Assembly (NCBI GenBank): GCA_013360985.1
Contig: JABWAM010000080.1
Span: forward strand, 1-9,438
Origin: Verrucomicrobiia bacterium
Lineage (GTDB): Bacteria > Verrucomicrobiota > Verrucomicrobiia > JABWAM01
Direction of reading: 5' to 3'
DNA: 9,438 nucleotides
This document shows, piece by piece, positions 1 to 6,437 of this stretch. Positions within the stretch are counted from its first letter, which is position 1; each line of letters opens with the position of its first letter. The notes beneath the pieces are model-generated. The model was not told the origin of the DNA. It did no database searches and worked only from the letters and a program-made list of their open reading frames with translations. The position numbers and the translations under genes were made by a program.

Positions 1-545
1 GTCATCGCGGCGAGGAGGCCGATCGGTCCGGGGCCGATGACGACGGCGAAGTCGCCCGCTTGGAAGCGCGCGCGCTCGATGATGTCGGCGACGGTGTTGG
101 CCGTGGGTTCGACGAGCGCCCCTTGATCGAAGCTCATTCCCGGAGGCAGCGCGTGGAGCAGCCGCTCGGGATAACAAATATACTTCGCCATCGCCCCGTC
201 GATGCCCCAGCCCGGCGAGCGTTTCTCGGGGCAGATCTGGATATTCCCGGTCCGGCAGAGTGGACAAACGCCGCACGCCTTCGTATGCGGCTCGGCGACG
301 ACGCGGTCGCCCACCTTGGCTTTGCGACAGCCGGCGCCGAGTTCCACGACCGTTCCCGTGAACTCGTGTCCGAGGATCACGGGCGGCCAATACGGAAACT
401 CGTCGTGACGGACATGGATGTCGGTGCCGCAGATGCCGCAGGCGGCGACCTCGATCTTGACCTCGCCCTCTTGGGGAGAGGGTTCGGGGACCTCGCGGAG
501 TTCGAGGAAGCCTTTGCCTTTTTGGGTCTTGACGAGCGCTTTCAT
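1..545 (-). CDS. Zinc-dependent medium-chain (MDR) alcohol/polyol dehydrogenase, N-terminal part, truncated by window edge
   Basis: Only the first 181 codons lie in the window; the gene runs off the left edge. Visible residues match the zinc MDR family (sorbitol/L-iditol, threonine and related polyol dehydrogenases), which oxidise a secondary alcohol to a ketone with NAD(P). The catalytic-zinc site is CGICGTDIH (zinc ligand Cys39), followed by GHE at 59-61 and Glu146 in LVEPTA. The structural-zinc lobe has four cysteines at 91, 94, 97 and 105 (CGVCPLC, then NIQIC). The Rossmann glycine motif GPGPIG begins at residue 171, so the NAD-binding domain is cut just after it starts. The ATG is 17 bases beyond the stop of the M20 gene, and the spacer is pyrimidine-rich with no Shine-Dalgarno. 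It is the last visible gene of the leftward operon. Family assignment is firm; the substrate is unknown, with polyol or sugar-alcohol oxidation the best guess. Confidence 0.93.
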   Translation of the reverse strand, partial: MKALVKTQKGKGFLELREVPEPSPQEGEVKIEVAACGICGTDIHVRHDEFPYWPPVILGHEFTGTVVELGAGCRKAKVGDRVVAEPHTKACGVCPLCRTGNIQICPEKRSPGWGIDGAMAKYICYPERLLHALPPGMSFDQGALVEPTANTVADIIERARFQAGDFAVVIGPGPIGLLAAM

Positions 546-561
546 GGGAAGAGGAAGCGGC

Positions 562-1794
562 TTATCCGCAGAACTGCCGCGCGACTTCCGCCAGCGTGCG
601 GGCGGTGTCGGCCACGGACTGGAGGGAGACCTGTTCGTCCTTCGAGTGGGCGACCTTGAGGGTGCCCGCGCCGAGGACTACGGTGGGAACGCCGAGTTGG
701 TTGTTGTAGAACCAAGCGTCGCAGGAAGCGGTCATCGCGCCGATCTCGAGCGGCGCGCCGACGGATCGCGCGGCGGCCAGGATTGTTTGCGGAAGGGGAT
801 GCGACGGCGCCACGACGCTGCTGTCGTGGCGATACATGAAGGAAAGGTCATAACGGTTCTTGAGGGCGCCGGCGGCGGCGCGATCGAGCGCAGCGCGCAT
901 CCCGCGCATGACCTGCTCCTTGGTCCGATTCGGGAGAAGCCCGAGCACGCCTTCCAGCGAGGCCCGGCTCGGCGCGGCGGCGGGCCAGTTTCCCGCCTGA
1001 AGCTTGCCGAAGGTGATCGGCATCGGGTTCGGATAGGGATCGAAGAGCGGGAGACCGCGCGACGCGGCCAGGAGCTTTGCGTGATACGCTTCGAGCGCGG
1101 CGATCGCGTCGCGCGCCATGAGGAGCGCGCTGCGCGTCTGCCCCGCCTGTCCGCTGTGTCCGGCGACGCCATGGAGGAGAAGGCGAAACCAGACGGCGCC
1201 GCGAATCGAGGTGAAGAGTTTTCCTTCCGAAGGCTCGAGGACGACGCACCCGTCGGCCTTTTCTCCGGTGCGCGCCATCGCGAGCGAACCGTTGCCGCCG
1301 TTCTCCTCTTCGACGACGAGATGCGCGACGAGGTCGCCGGCCGTTTGGATTTTGGCGGCGTCGAGCGCCTTCAAGGCGAGCCAGAGGACGGCGATCTGCC
1401 CCTTGTCATCGCACGCGCCGCGGCCGTAGAGGATGCCGCCTTTCACCCGGCCGCCCCAGGGATCCTTCATCCCTTCGGAGGGCGGAACGACGTCGGTGTG
1501 GGCGTTGACGAAGAGTTTCTTGCCCCCCCCGTTTCCTTTGCGGACGACGCGGAGGTTGAAGCGTCCCCGGTAGCGAAGGCCGGGAATCGGATCGGAATAA
1601 TCGGGATCCTGTTTGAGCGAATCCGCGAGCGGCACGCGTGCGATGCGCACGCCGAGCTTTTGAAATGCGCGTTCGCACCGGCGCATCGCTTCCTGCTCCT
1701 GGCCGGGCAGAGAGGGAGTCTGCACGAGCCTTTGAAGAAACCGCGTCGCATCGGGGAGATATTTCCGGATTGCGGCGGCGAGGGGATCGGTCAT
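562..1794 (-). CDS. M20 family metallopeptidase / N-acyl-amino acid deacylase (ArgE/DapE/ACY1/CPG2-like)
   Basis: This is a cytosolic di-zinc amide hydrolase of about 410 residues, the usual length for M20 enzymes, which remove acyl groups from amino acids or cleave small peptides. Numbering below is from an in-frame TTG at 1812, six codons upstream of the ATG used here. The motifs are NAHTDVVPP (metal His105, Asp107), GRGACDDKG (bridging Asp135), VVEEENGG (general base Glu169, metal Glu170), LEPSEG (Glu193, likely third-type ligand), GVAGHSG (His219 of the lid/dimerisation domain) and a C-terminal AHSKDEQ (metal His389). All expected catalytic residues are present. The ATG at 1794 was preferred over the TTG; neither has a Shine-Dalgarno. 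The gene starts 40 bases after the aminotransferase stop. In this setting it may deacylate an N-acyl intermediate, or expose an amine for the adjacent transaminase. That role is inferred, and subfamily specificity (acetylornithine, succinyl-DAP, carboxypeptidase) cannot be read from the sequence. Confidence 0.93.
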   Translation of the reverse strand: MTDPLAAAIRKYLPDATRFLQRLVQTPSLPGQEQEAMRRCERAFQKLGVRIARVPLADSLKQDPDYSDPIPGLRYRGRFNLRVVRKGNGGGKKLFVNAHTDVVPPSEGMKDPWGGRVKGGILYGRGACDDKGQIAVLWLALKALDAAKIQTAGDLVAHLVVEEENGGNGSLAMARTGEKADGCVVLEPSEGKLFTSIRGAVWFRLLLHGVAGHSGQAGQTRSALLMARDAIAALEAYHAKLLAASRGLPLFDPYPNPMPITFGKLQAGNWPAAAPSRASLEGVLGLLPNRTKEQVMRGMRAALDRAAAGALKNRYDLSFMYRHDSSVVAPSHPLPQTILAAARSVGAPLEIGAMTASCDAWFYNNQLGVPTVVLGAGTLKVAHSKDEQVSLQSVADTARTLAEVARQFCG

Positions 1795-1834
1795 GGGAAC
1801 GCGGGGGAACAAGAGGTTCCGAGAGAGCGGCCAG

Positions 1835-3157
1835 TCACAGTTTTAACCGGCCGAGGGCGCCCTCCATGATCGCGAGGCTTTCGTCGGCCTCGTCCTTCGT
1901 GATGACGAGGGGAGGCGCGACGCGGATCACGTTGCCGAACATCCCGACGGAACCGATGAGGAGCCCGTGGTTCGCGCAGTCGTTGATGAGCGGTTTGATG
2001 AGCTCGGGAGCGGGCGTCTTGCTTTTCTTGTCCTTCACGAACTCCAGGCCCATGACGAGCCCCAGGCCGCGGACCTCGCCGAGATAGGGGCACTTCGGCG
2101 CCATCTCTTTGAGACGGGCGAGCATGTAGGCCCCCATCTTTGCCGAGTTTTCCACGAGCGGTTCGCTCGCGTAAATGTCGAGCACCGCGCTGACCGCCGC
2201 GCTGGCGACGGGGTTGCCGCCGAGCGTGCTCGACATTTCTCCCTTGGAGAGACAGGAGAACACGTCGGACGTTCCCGCGACCGCGGAGACGGGCACGCCG
2301 CAGCCGATCGCTTTGCCGATCGTGAGGAGGTCGGCACGGACGTTTTCATGCTCGATCGCCCACATCTTCCCGGTGCGGCCGTACGAGGCTTGGACCTCGT
2401 CCACGGTGAGGAGCATGCCCCGGGCGTGGACCCATTCCTCGAGTTTCTTGAGCCAACCTCGGGGAGGGAAGATGAAGCCCGAGGCGCCCTCGTACGGCTC
2501 GACGATGCAGCCGGCGAGGCTGCCGGTCGAGTTGGCCATCACGACCTCCTCGAGGAAGGCGAAGTACTTTGGAAAATCGGGTCCGTCGTCGCACCAGCCC
2601 GCCGGATCGCGATACGGGTTCGGATAAGGCGCGCGGATCATGCCGGGAATGGCGGGGCCGTAGCCCTTCTTCGGTCCGGGCATGCCGCCCATCGAAGCGC
2701 CTGCGGAGGTGCGTCCGTGGAAACCGCCGTGGAACCCGAGGATTTCGTATTTGCCCGTCCGCCGCTTCATCAGGCGGTGGGCGGCCTCGGTGGTCTCGCT
2801 GCCCGTCGAAAGGAAGAAGCATTTGTCGAGGTGCGGCGGAAGCGCCTTGACGAGGCGTTCGGCGGCGGCGATGCGCTCGACGTTCGCGCATTCGTAGTTG
2901 TTCAGGAGTCGCGCGGTCGCCTTCTGCGCCGCGGCAACGAGGTGCGGATGACAATGTCCCACGTTGGTGACAAGCACGCCGCAGGTCCAATCCAGGTAGG
3001 TGTTCCCATCCACGTCGGTGACGACGCATCCTTTGGCGTGATCCCAGACCACCGGCGCCTGGTAACCGACGACATCGGCTTCATACCGATGCCATTTTTC
3101 GAGGAGCGCGCGCCCCTTGGGGCCTGGAAGCGGACTTTTGACTCGTGCGAGGTTCAT
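1835..3157 (-). CDS. Class III (omega) PLP-dependent aminotransferase, GABA-transaminase-like
   Basis: The 440-residue product has the full layout of subgroup III aminotransferases such as 4-aminobutyrate transaminase and dialkylglycine decarboxylase. STGSETTEAA (117-126) binds the PLP phosphate, and GFHGGFHGRT (141-150) stacks on the cofactor. VDEVQASYGRTG starts at 252, with Asp253 binding the pyridine nitrogen and Gln256 contacting the ring oxygen. IGKAIGCGVP carries the Schiff-base Lys282, and STLGGNPVASAA (310-321) supplies the cross-subunit phosphate Thr311. It would move an amino group from a primary amine or amino acid to a keto acid in the cytosol. The ATG overlaps the stop of the upstream dehydrogenase as ATGA and has an AAAGGAAAG Shine-Dalgarno, so the start is well supported. 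A longer upstream extension of the frame lies in the dehydrogenase gene and is not real. The neighbouring dehydrogenases could supply its keto substrate. The exact substrate is not determinable here. Confidence 0.95.
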   Translation of the reverse strand: MNLARVKSPLPGPKGRALLEKWHRYEADVVGYQAPVVWDHAKGCVVTDVDGNTYLDWTCGVLVTNVGHCHPHLVAAAQKATARLLNNYECANVERIAAAERLVKALPPHLDKCFFLSTGSETTEAAHRLMKRRTGKYEILGFHGGFHGRTSAGASMGGMPGPKKGYGPAIPGMIRAPYPNPYRDPAGWCDDGPDFPKYFAFLEEVVMANSTGSLAGCIVEPYEGASGFIFPPRGWLKKLEEWVHARGMLLTVDEVQASYGRTGKMWAIEHENVRADLLTIGKAIGCGVPVSAVAGTSDVFSCLSKGEMSSTLGGNPVASAAVSAVLDIYASEPLVENSAKMGAYMLARLKEMAPKCPYLGEVRGLGLVMGLEFVKDKKSKTPAPELIKPLINDCANHGLLIGSVGMFGNVIRVAPPLVITKDEADESLAIMEGALGRLKL

Positions 3158-3171
3158 GACGGCTTTCCTTT
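3154..3171 (-). promoter_or_regulatory. RBS and ATGA stop/start overlap coupling the dehydrogenase to the aminotransferase
   Basis: On the minus strand AAAGGAAAG (3163-3171) sits with its AGGA core 8 bases before the ATG at 3157-3155. The same bases form ATGA with the dehydrogenase stop (TGA at 3156-3154). The Shine-Dalgarno is inside the end of the upstream coding sequence, the usual arrangement for translational coupling or re-initiation. This is one of the clearest ribosome binding sites in the leftward operon. Confidence 0.8.
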
Positions 3172-4152
3172 CAACACTTCTTTGTTCACGACGCATCGCG
3201 CCGTTTTTCCCTGCGCGAACGCGAGGATGTCGGCGAGGATGCTCTTGCGAATCTCCCAGCCGGCCTCTTCCGAGGCCCAGCCGATGTGCGGCGTGAGGAT
3301 CACGTTGGGCGCGCCGAAGAGCGGGTGCGCGGTCGGAGGCGGCTCGACGTCGAAGACGTCGATCGCCGCGCCGGCGATCGTCCCCGCGCGAAGGGCGGCG
3401 GCGAGGGCTTCGGCGTCCACGATCGGTCCGCGCGCGGTATTGACCAGGTACGCGGTGGGTTTCATCAGGCCGAGCGTACGGGCGTTGATGAGATGCCGTG
3501 TTTCGGCGGTGACCGGCGTATGGAGCGTGACGTAATCGGATTCCTTGAGGAGTTGCTCCAGGCCGACGAACGCGACGCCCGCCTCCTTTTTTTGTTCCTC
3601 GGAGAGGCAGGGGTCGAACGCGAGGATCCGCATGCCAAAGCTCCGGAGTTTGCGGGCGACCGCGCCGCCGATGCGCCCCAAGCCGACGATCCCCAGGGTC
3701 TTGCCGTCCATGCGGTAGATGGGGAAAAGCTTCGAGAAATCCCATTGGCCGCGCGCGCTCGATGCGTCGAGCGTTGGACGGCTCCAGACGACTTTTCGCG
3801 CGCAGGCGAACACGAGGGCGATCGCGTGTTCGGCCACGTCCTCGACGCAGTAATCGGGTTGATAGGCGAAGACGATGCCTTTCCTGGTGCAGGCGGCGAC
3901 GTCCACGTTGTCGTAACCGATCCCGTGGCGGATGAGGAGCTTGCAGCGGTCGAGCTTCGCGATGAGCGAAGCGTCGAACTTGACCATGTTGACCACGATC
4001 ACCTCCGCTCCGGCGACCTTGGCGAGGACGTCGGCCTCCGGTTTGAATTTCAACTGGTGCGCGGCGAAGCCGATGCCGGCCTTGGCCAGCTCGGCGGCTT
4101 CCCAGTCGAGGTTGTCTTCGATGTAGTCGGTGACGACGGCGTGGATCTTCAT
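3154..4152 (-). CDS. D-isomer-specific 2-hydroxyacid dehydrogenase (phosphoglycerate dehydrogenase / CtBP-like)
   Basis: The 332-residue product has an N-terminal catalytic lobe and an inserted NAD-binding domain typical of D-2-hydroxyacid dehydrogenases, which interconvert a 2-keto acid and a D-2-hydroxy acid. The nucleotide-binding motif is VGLGRIGGAVARKL (156-169), and Asp180 at the end of the second strand favours NAD over NADP. The catalytic triad is complete: Arg241 in NTARGPIVD, Glu270 in DVFDVEPP and His289 in LTPHIGW. RHGIGYDNVDVAA (75-87) is the usual substrate-side loop. There is no ACT or regulatory C-terminal domain, so this is not a long-form SerA. The start lies 10 bases past the stop of the upstream Gfo/Idh gene and follows a pyrimidine stretch (TTTCCTTCC) without a Shine-Dalgarno. 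The end overlaps the aminotransferase by 4 bases. It could make or use the keto acid handled by that aminotransferase, which is an inference from adjacency. Confidence 0.95.
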   Translation of the reverse strand: MKIHAVVTDYIEDNLDWEAAELAKAGIGFAAHQLKFKPEADVLAKVAGAEVIVVNMVKFDASLIAKLDRCKLLIRHGIGYDNVDVAACTRKGIVFAYQPDYCVEDVAEHAIALVFACARKVVWSRPTLDASSARGQWDFSKLFPIYRMDGKTLGIVGLGRIGGAVARKLRSFGMRILAFDPCLSEEQKKEAGVAFVGLEQLLKESDYVTLHTPVTAETRHLINARTLGLMKPTAYLVNTARGPIVDAEALAAALRAGTIAGAAIDVFDVEPPPTAHPLFGAPNVILTPHIGWASEEAGWEIRKSILADILAFAQGKTARCVVNKEVLKGKPS

Positions 4153-4162
4153 GGAAGGAAAT

Positions 4163-5239
4163 TTACGGATTCACCGGGATCCAGCGTTTCTCGGCGTCGG
4201 AACGGTAGATCGCCTCGACGACGTCGAGCGCGGCGACGCCGTCGTCGCCCGTCACGGGCGGCGGGCGGCCGCTCCGAACGGCCTCGGCGAACGCGCGGAC
4301 GTAGGCGCGCCCCATGAAACCGACATAGCCCGGGGTGGGTTGAAGCTCGAACTCGCGCGTGTTCCGGGGGATTCCCGCGAACGCGGGATGATCGCTGCAG
4401 ACGAAGAGGCTGTCTTTTTGTCCCTCGAACGCCGGCGCCCAATGGATGGCTCCCTGCGTTCCCCGGACCGCCAGGTAGAGGTCGCGCCCGTACGGGAAGG
4501 CGTCGGGGACGGTATAGCTGATGTCGAGCGCGGCGAGCGCGCCGCCGCGGAAGCGGAGGTGCGCGAAGGAGTTGTCCTCGATGTCGTACTCGGTGTTCAC
4601 CTTGACGTTGCGTCCGCTTACCTCGGCCACTTCGTCCTCGAACATCCAACGAAAAAGATCAATCCAATGGACGCCGAGGTTGTACATCGGGCCGCCGCCC
4701 GACTGCGCCTTGCGGAGCATCCAGGAGGAATGGCCGTCGAGGTAACGCTGAAGCCGTCCCGCGGCGCAGCGCCCCTCCGCGCCGACGACGCGTCCGACGA
4801 GCCCCTCTGTGAGGATGCGCTTGAACTCGCGCGCGACCGGATGAAAACGCCACGCGTAGCCCGTTGTCAGGGTGACCCCGGCGCGTCGCGCGGCGTTCAC
4901 GATCTTTCGCGCGCCGTCCGCGCTCGCGGCCATCGGTTTTTCCACCATGAGATGAATTCCGCGCGCCGCGCAGTGTTCGGCGGCGGCAGGACAGTCCGCG
5001 TGCGGTAGGAAGATCGCCGCCGCCTCGATCTTCTCGCGATCGAGGAGTTCCTCCAGGGTCGCGAACCCGCGCACCCCGAAATCCTTGCCGAACGCCTCGC
5101 GAAGCGACGGATCGGCTTCGGCGACCGCCACGACGCGCAGGTCGGGGACGCTTTGAAAATGCGGCATGTAGGACCGCGGATGGAGATGCCCCAATCCGAC
5201 GATCGCAAGACGGAGGGGAGAGGAGAGAGGTTTTTTCAC
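4163..5239 (-). CDS. Gfo/Idh/MocA family NAD(P)-dependent oxidoreductase (second of two)
   Basis: This is a 358-residue two-domain oxidoreductase of the glucose-fructose oxidoreductase / inositol dehydrogenase family, which oxidises or reduces ring hydroxyls of sugars and cyclitols. The N-terminal Rossmann fold opens LRLAIVGLGHLHPRS (9-23). The EKP motif that carries the catalytic lysine is VEKPMA (99-104, Lys101), and the second signature GVHWIDLFRWMF (189-200) contains His191 and Asp194. TTGYAWRFHPVAREF (125-139) is the usual strand after the cofactor domain. The start is a GTG that forms GTGA with the stop of the preceding gene, with GAGGTG 8 bases upstream. Downstream in-frame ATGs would remove the Rossmann motif, so GTG is favoured. 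It follows a second, quite different Gfo/Idh gene and precedes a D-2-hydroxyacid dehydrogenase. Family is firm; the substrate is unknown. Confidence 0.95.
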   Translation of the reverse strand: MKKPLSSPLRLAIVGLGHLHPRSYMPHFQSVPDLRVVAVAEADPSLREAFGKDFGVRGFATLEELLDREKIEAAAIFLPHADCPAAAEHCAARGIHLMVEKPMAASADGARKIVNAARRAGVTLTTGYAWRFHPVAREFKRILTEGLVGRVVGAEGRCAAGRLQRYLDGHSSWMLRKAQSGGGPMYNLGVHWIDLFRWMFEDEVAEVSGRNVKVNTEYDIEDNSFAHLRFRGGALAALDISYTVPDAFPYGRDLYLAVRGTQGAIHWAPAFEGQKDSLFVCSDHPAFAGIPRNTREFELQPTPGYVGFMGRAYVRAFAEAVRSGRPPPVTGDDGVAALDVVEAIYRSDAEKRWIPVNP

Positions 5240-5253
5240 AGCCGCGGCACCTC
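5236..5253 (-). promoter_or_regulatory. RBS and GTGA stop/start overlap between the two Gfo/Idh genes
   Basis: On the minus strand GAGGTG (5248-5253) lies 8 bases before the GTG at 5239-5237. The TGA stop of the upstream gene (5238-5236) overlaps it by 3 bases within GTGA. This supports the GTG as the true start and suggests coupled translation of the two oxidoreductases. Confidence 0.7.
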
Positions 5254-6417
5254 GACTTCGGCGCCCTTGCGTTCGTCCGAGACGTAGGCGGCATAGATCG
5301 CGGCGGTCGTGTCGAGGGCGAGTTCCAGGTCGCTTTGCGGCGCGCCGCCGTTGGCGGCGCAGGTGACGAAGTCTTCCATTTCCCATTGATAACCGAGGGT
5401 GAAGTTTTCGTCGGGAGCAGCCGTGGACCAGCCCTCCTTGGTGCTCGCTTTCTCGATGAGGTAGATGTCCTTGAACTGCGCGGCGCGCGGATTGTACGTG
5501 TCCGCGATCGCCACGGGGCTGATGTGGCAGCGGGTGCGATGGTTGTTGGCGAAGACCTCGATGAAATCGTAAATTCCGCCGAGGACAATCTCGCTCGTCA
5601 TCACGTCGGCGACCGTGCCGTCCTCGAAGACCACATGCATGAAGCCGTAGTCCTCGATGTCGTGGTAATCGGTGCGGATCAGCTTGAGGTCGCGGTAGCC
5701 CTTGAGGCGCGTGATTTGGTGCGTGCGCGCCGTGACCGATTTCGGGCGAATCGGCCGGCCGTTGCGCGCGAGGCCTTCCACGCGCTTGAGGTAGAGCATC
5801 CCGCCCAGCGGGTGGCACCCCTTGCCCATGAGCGAACCGCCTCCCGCGAAACGCCAGATCCCGTAGACGGGCGACGCGGAACCGTTGTGGGATTCGTCGC
5901 CCGTCATGCGCAGGATTTGCGCGCCGCTCTTCTCGATAATCTCGCGTTCCTTCTGGACGCTCGGGGCATAGACAAAGTTCTCCGCGTAACCGAAAAAGAC
6001 CTTCGCCTTGCGGACCGCCGCCGCGAGGCGTTGCATCCGTTGCGCCGTGGCGTCGAGCATCTTTTGTTTCGGCGCGCGATCGCCGCGCCATGTCGCCGTT
6101 GCGCCCGGCGGCCCGAAATATCCGGTGAGCGGTTTTTCGCAGATGATCCCTTTGCCCTCTTCCGCGGCGGCGAGGATGCCCTCTTCGTGGGCATAGGGCG
6201 GGGAACAGACGTCCAGGAGATCCACATGTGGCAGCATCTCGCGAATGTTGTCGAAGACGGGGAGACCGTGCTTTTTCCCGAAGGCCCGCCGGCTCTCGGG
6301 ACGCTTCGACGTGACGCCTGCGAGCGTCACGCGCGCGCCATAGACGCGGCGGAGGCATTCCAGATGAAAGCGTCCGGCAAAGCCGGCGCCGACGAGTCCG
6401 ATGCGAAGTTCTTTCAT
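5236..6417 (-). CDS. Gfo/Idh/MocA family oxidoreductase (first of two), divergent form
   Basis: The 393-residue product begins with a clean Rossmann motif, LRIGLVGAGFAGRFH (4-18). It keeps the family's EKP motif in ICEKPLTG (92-99, catalytic-type Lys95). After EKP a segment rich in charged residues (about 100-122) lengthens the linker relative to compact members. The second signature reads GKGCHPLGGMLYL (198-210): His202 is kept, but the acidic residue expected three positions later is Gly205. The rest (HVVFEDGTVADVMTSE, 261-276) resembles the C-terminal beta-sheet domain. The ATG at 6417 fits the family N-terminus and has AGGA 4 bases upstream. An in-frame ATG at 6435, two bases after the epimerase stop, would add six residues and has no Shine-Dalgarno. 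The end overlaps the second Gfo/Idh gene by 4 bases. The two proteins share little beyond the fold and may take different steps or substrates of one route. Confidence 0.92.
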   Translation of the reverse strand: MKELRIGLVGAGFAGRFHLECLRRVYGARVTLAGVTSKRPESRRAFGKKHGLPVFDNIREMLPHVDLLDVCSPPYAHEEGILAAAEEGKGIICEKPLTGYFGPPGATATWRGDRAPKQKMLDATAQRMQRLAAAVRKAKVFFGYAENFVYAPSVQKEREIIEKSGAQILRMTGDESHNGSASPVYGIWRFAGGGSLMGKGCHPLGGMLYLKRVEGLARNGRPIRPKSVTARTHQITRLKGYRDLKLIRTDYHDIEDYGFMHVVFEDGTVADVMTSEIVLGGIYDFIEVFANNHRTRCHISPVAIADTYNPRAAQFKDIYLIEKASTKEGWSTAAPDENFTLGYQWEMEDFVTCAANGGAPQSDLELALDTTAAIYAAYVSDERKGAEVEVPRL

Positions 6418-6437
6418 GGTTTCCTGAAGGGGCATGA

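Noticed and set aside
418..1869. Long plus-strand open frame opposite the M20 gene
   Set aside because: It is a shadow of the M20 coding sequence; the translated protein has no motif and an unnatural composition.
1967..3535. Long plus-strand open frame opposite the aminotransferase and dehydrogenase genes
   Set aside because: It is antisense to two genes with intact catalytic motifs, shows low-complexity Arg/Gly/Ala/Asp composition and has no recognisable domain. Such frames are common in GC-rich DNA.
1835..3745. Aminotransferase extended by about 195 residues at the N-terminus
   Set aside because: The extension lies wholly within the upstream dehydrogenase in another frame. The ATG at 3157 has a good Shine-Dalgarno and gives the normal family length.
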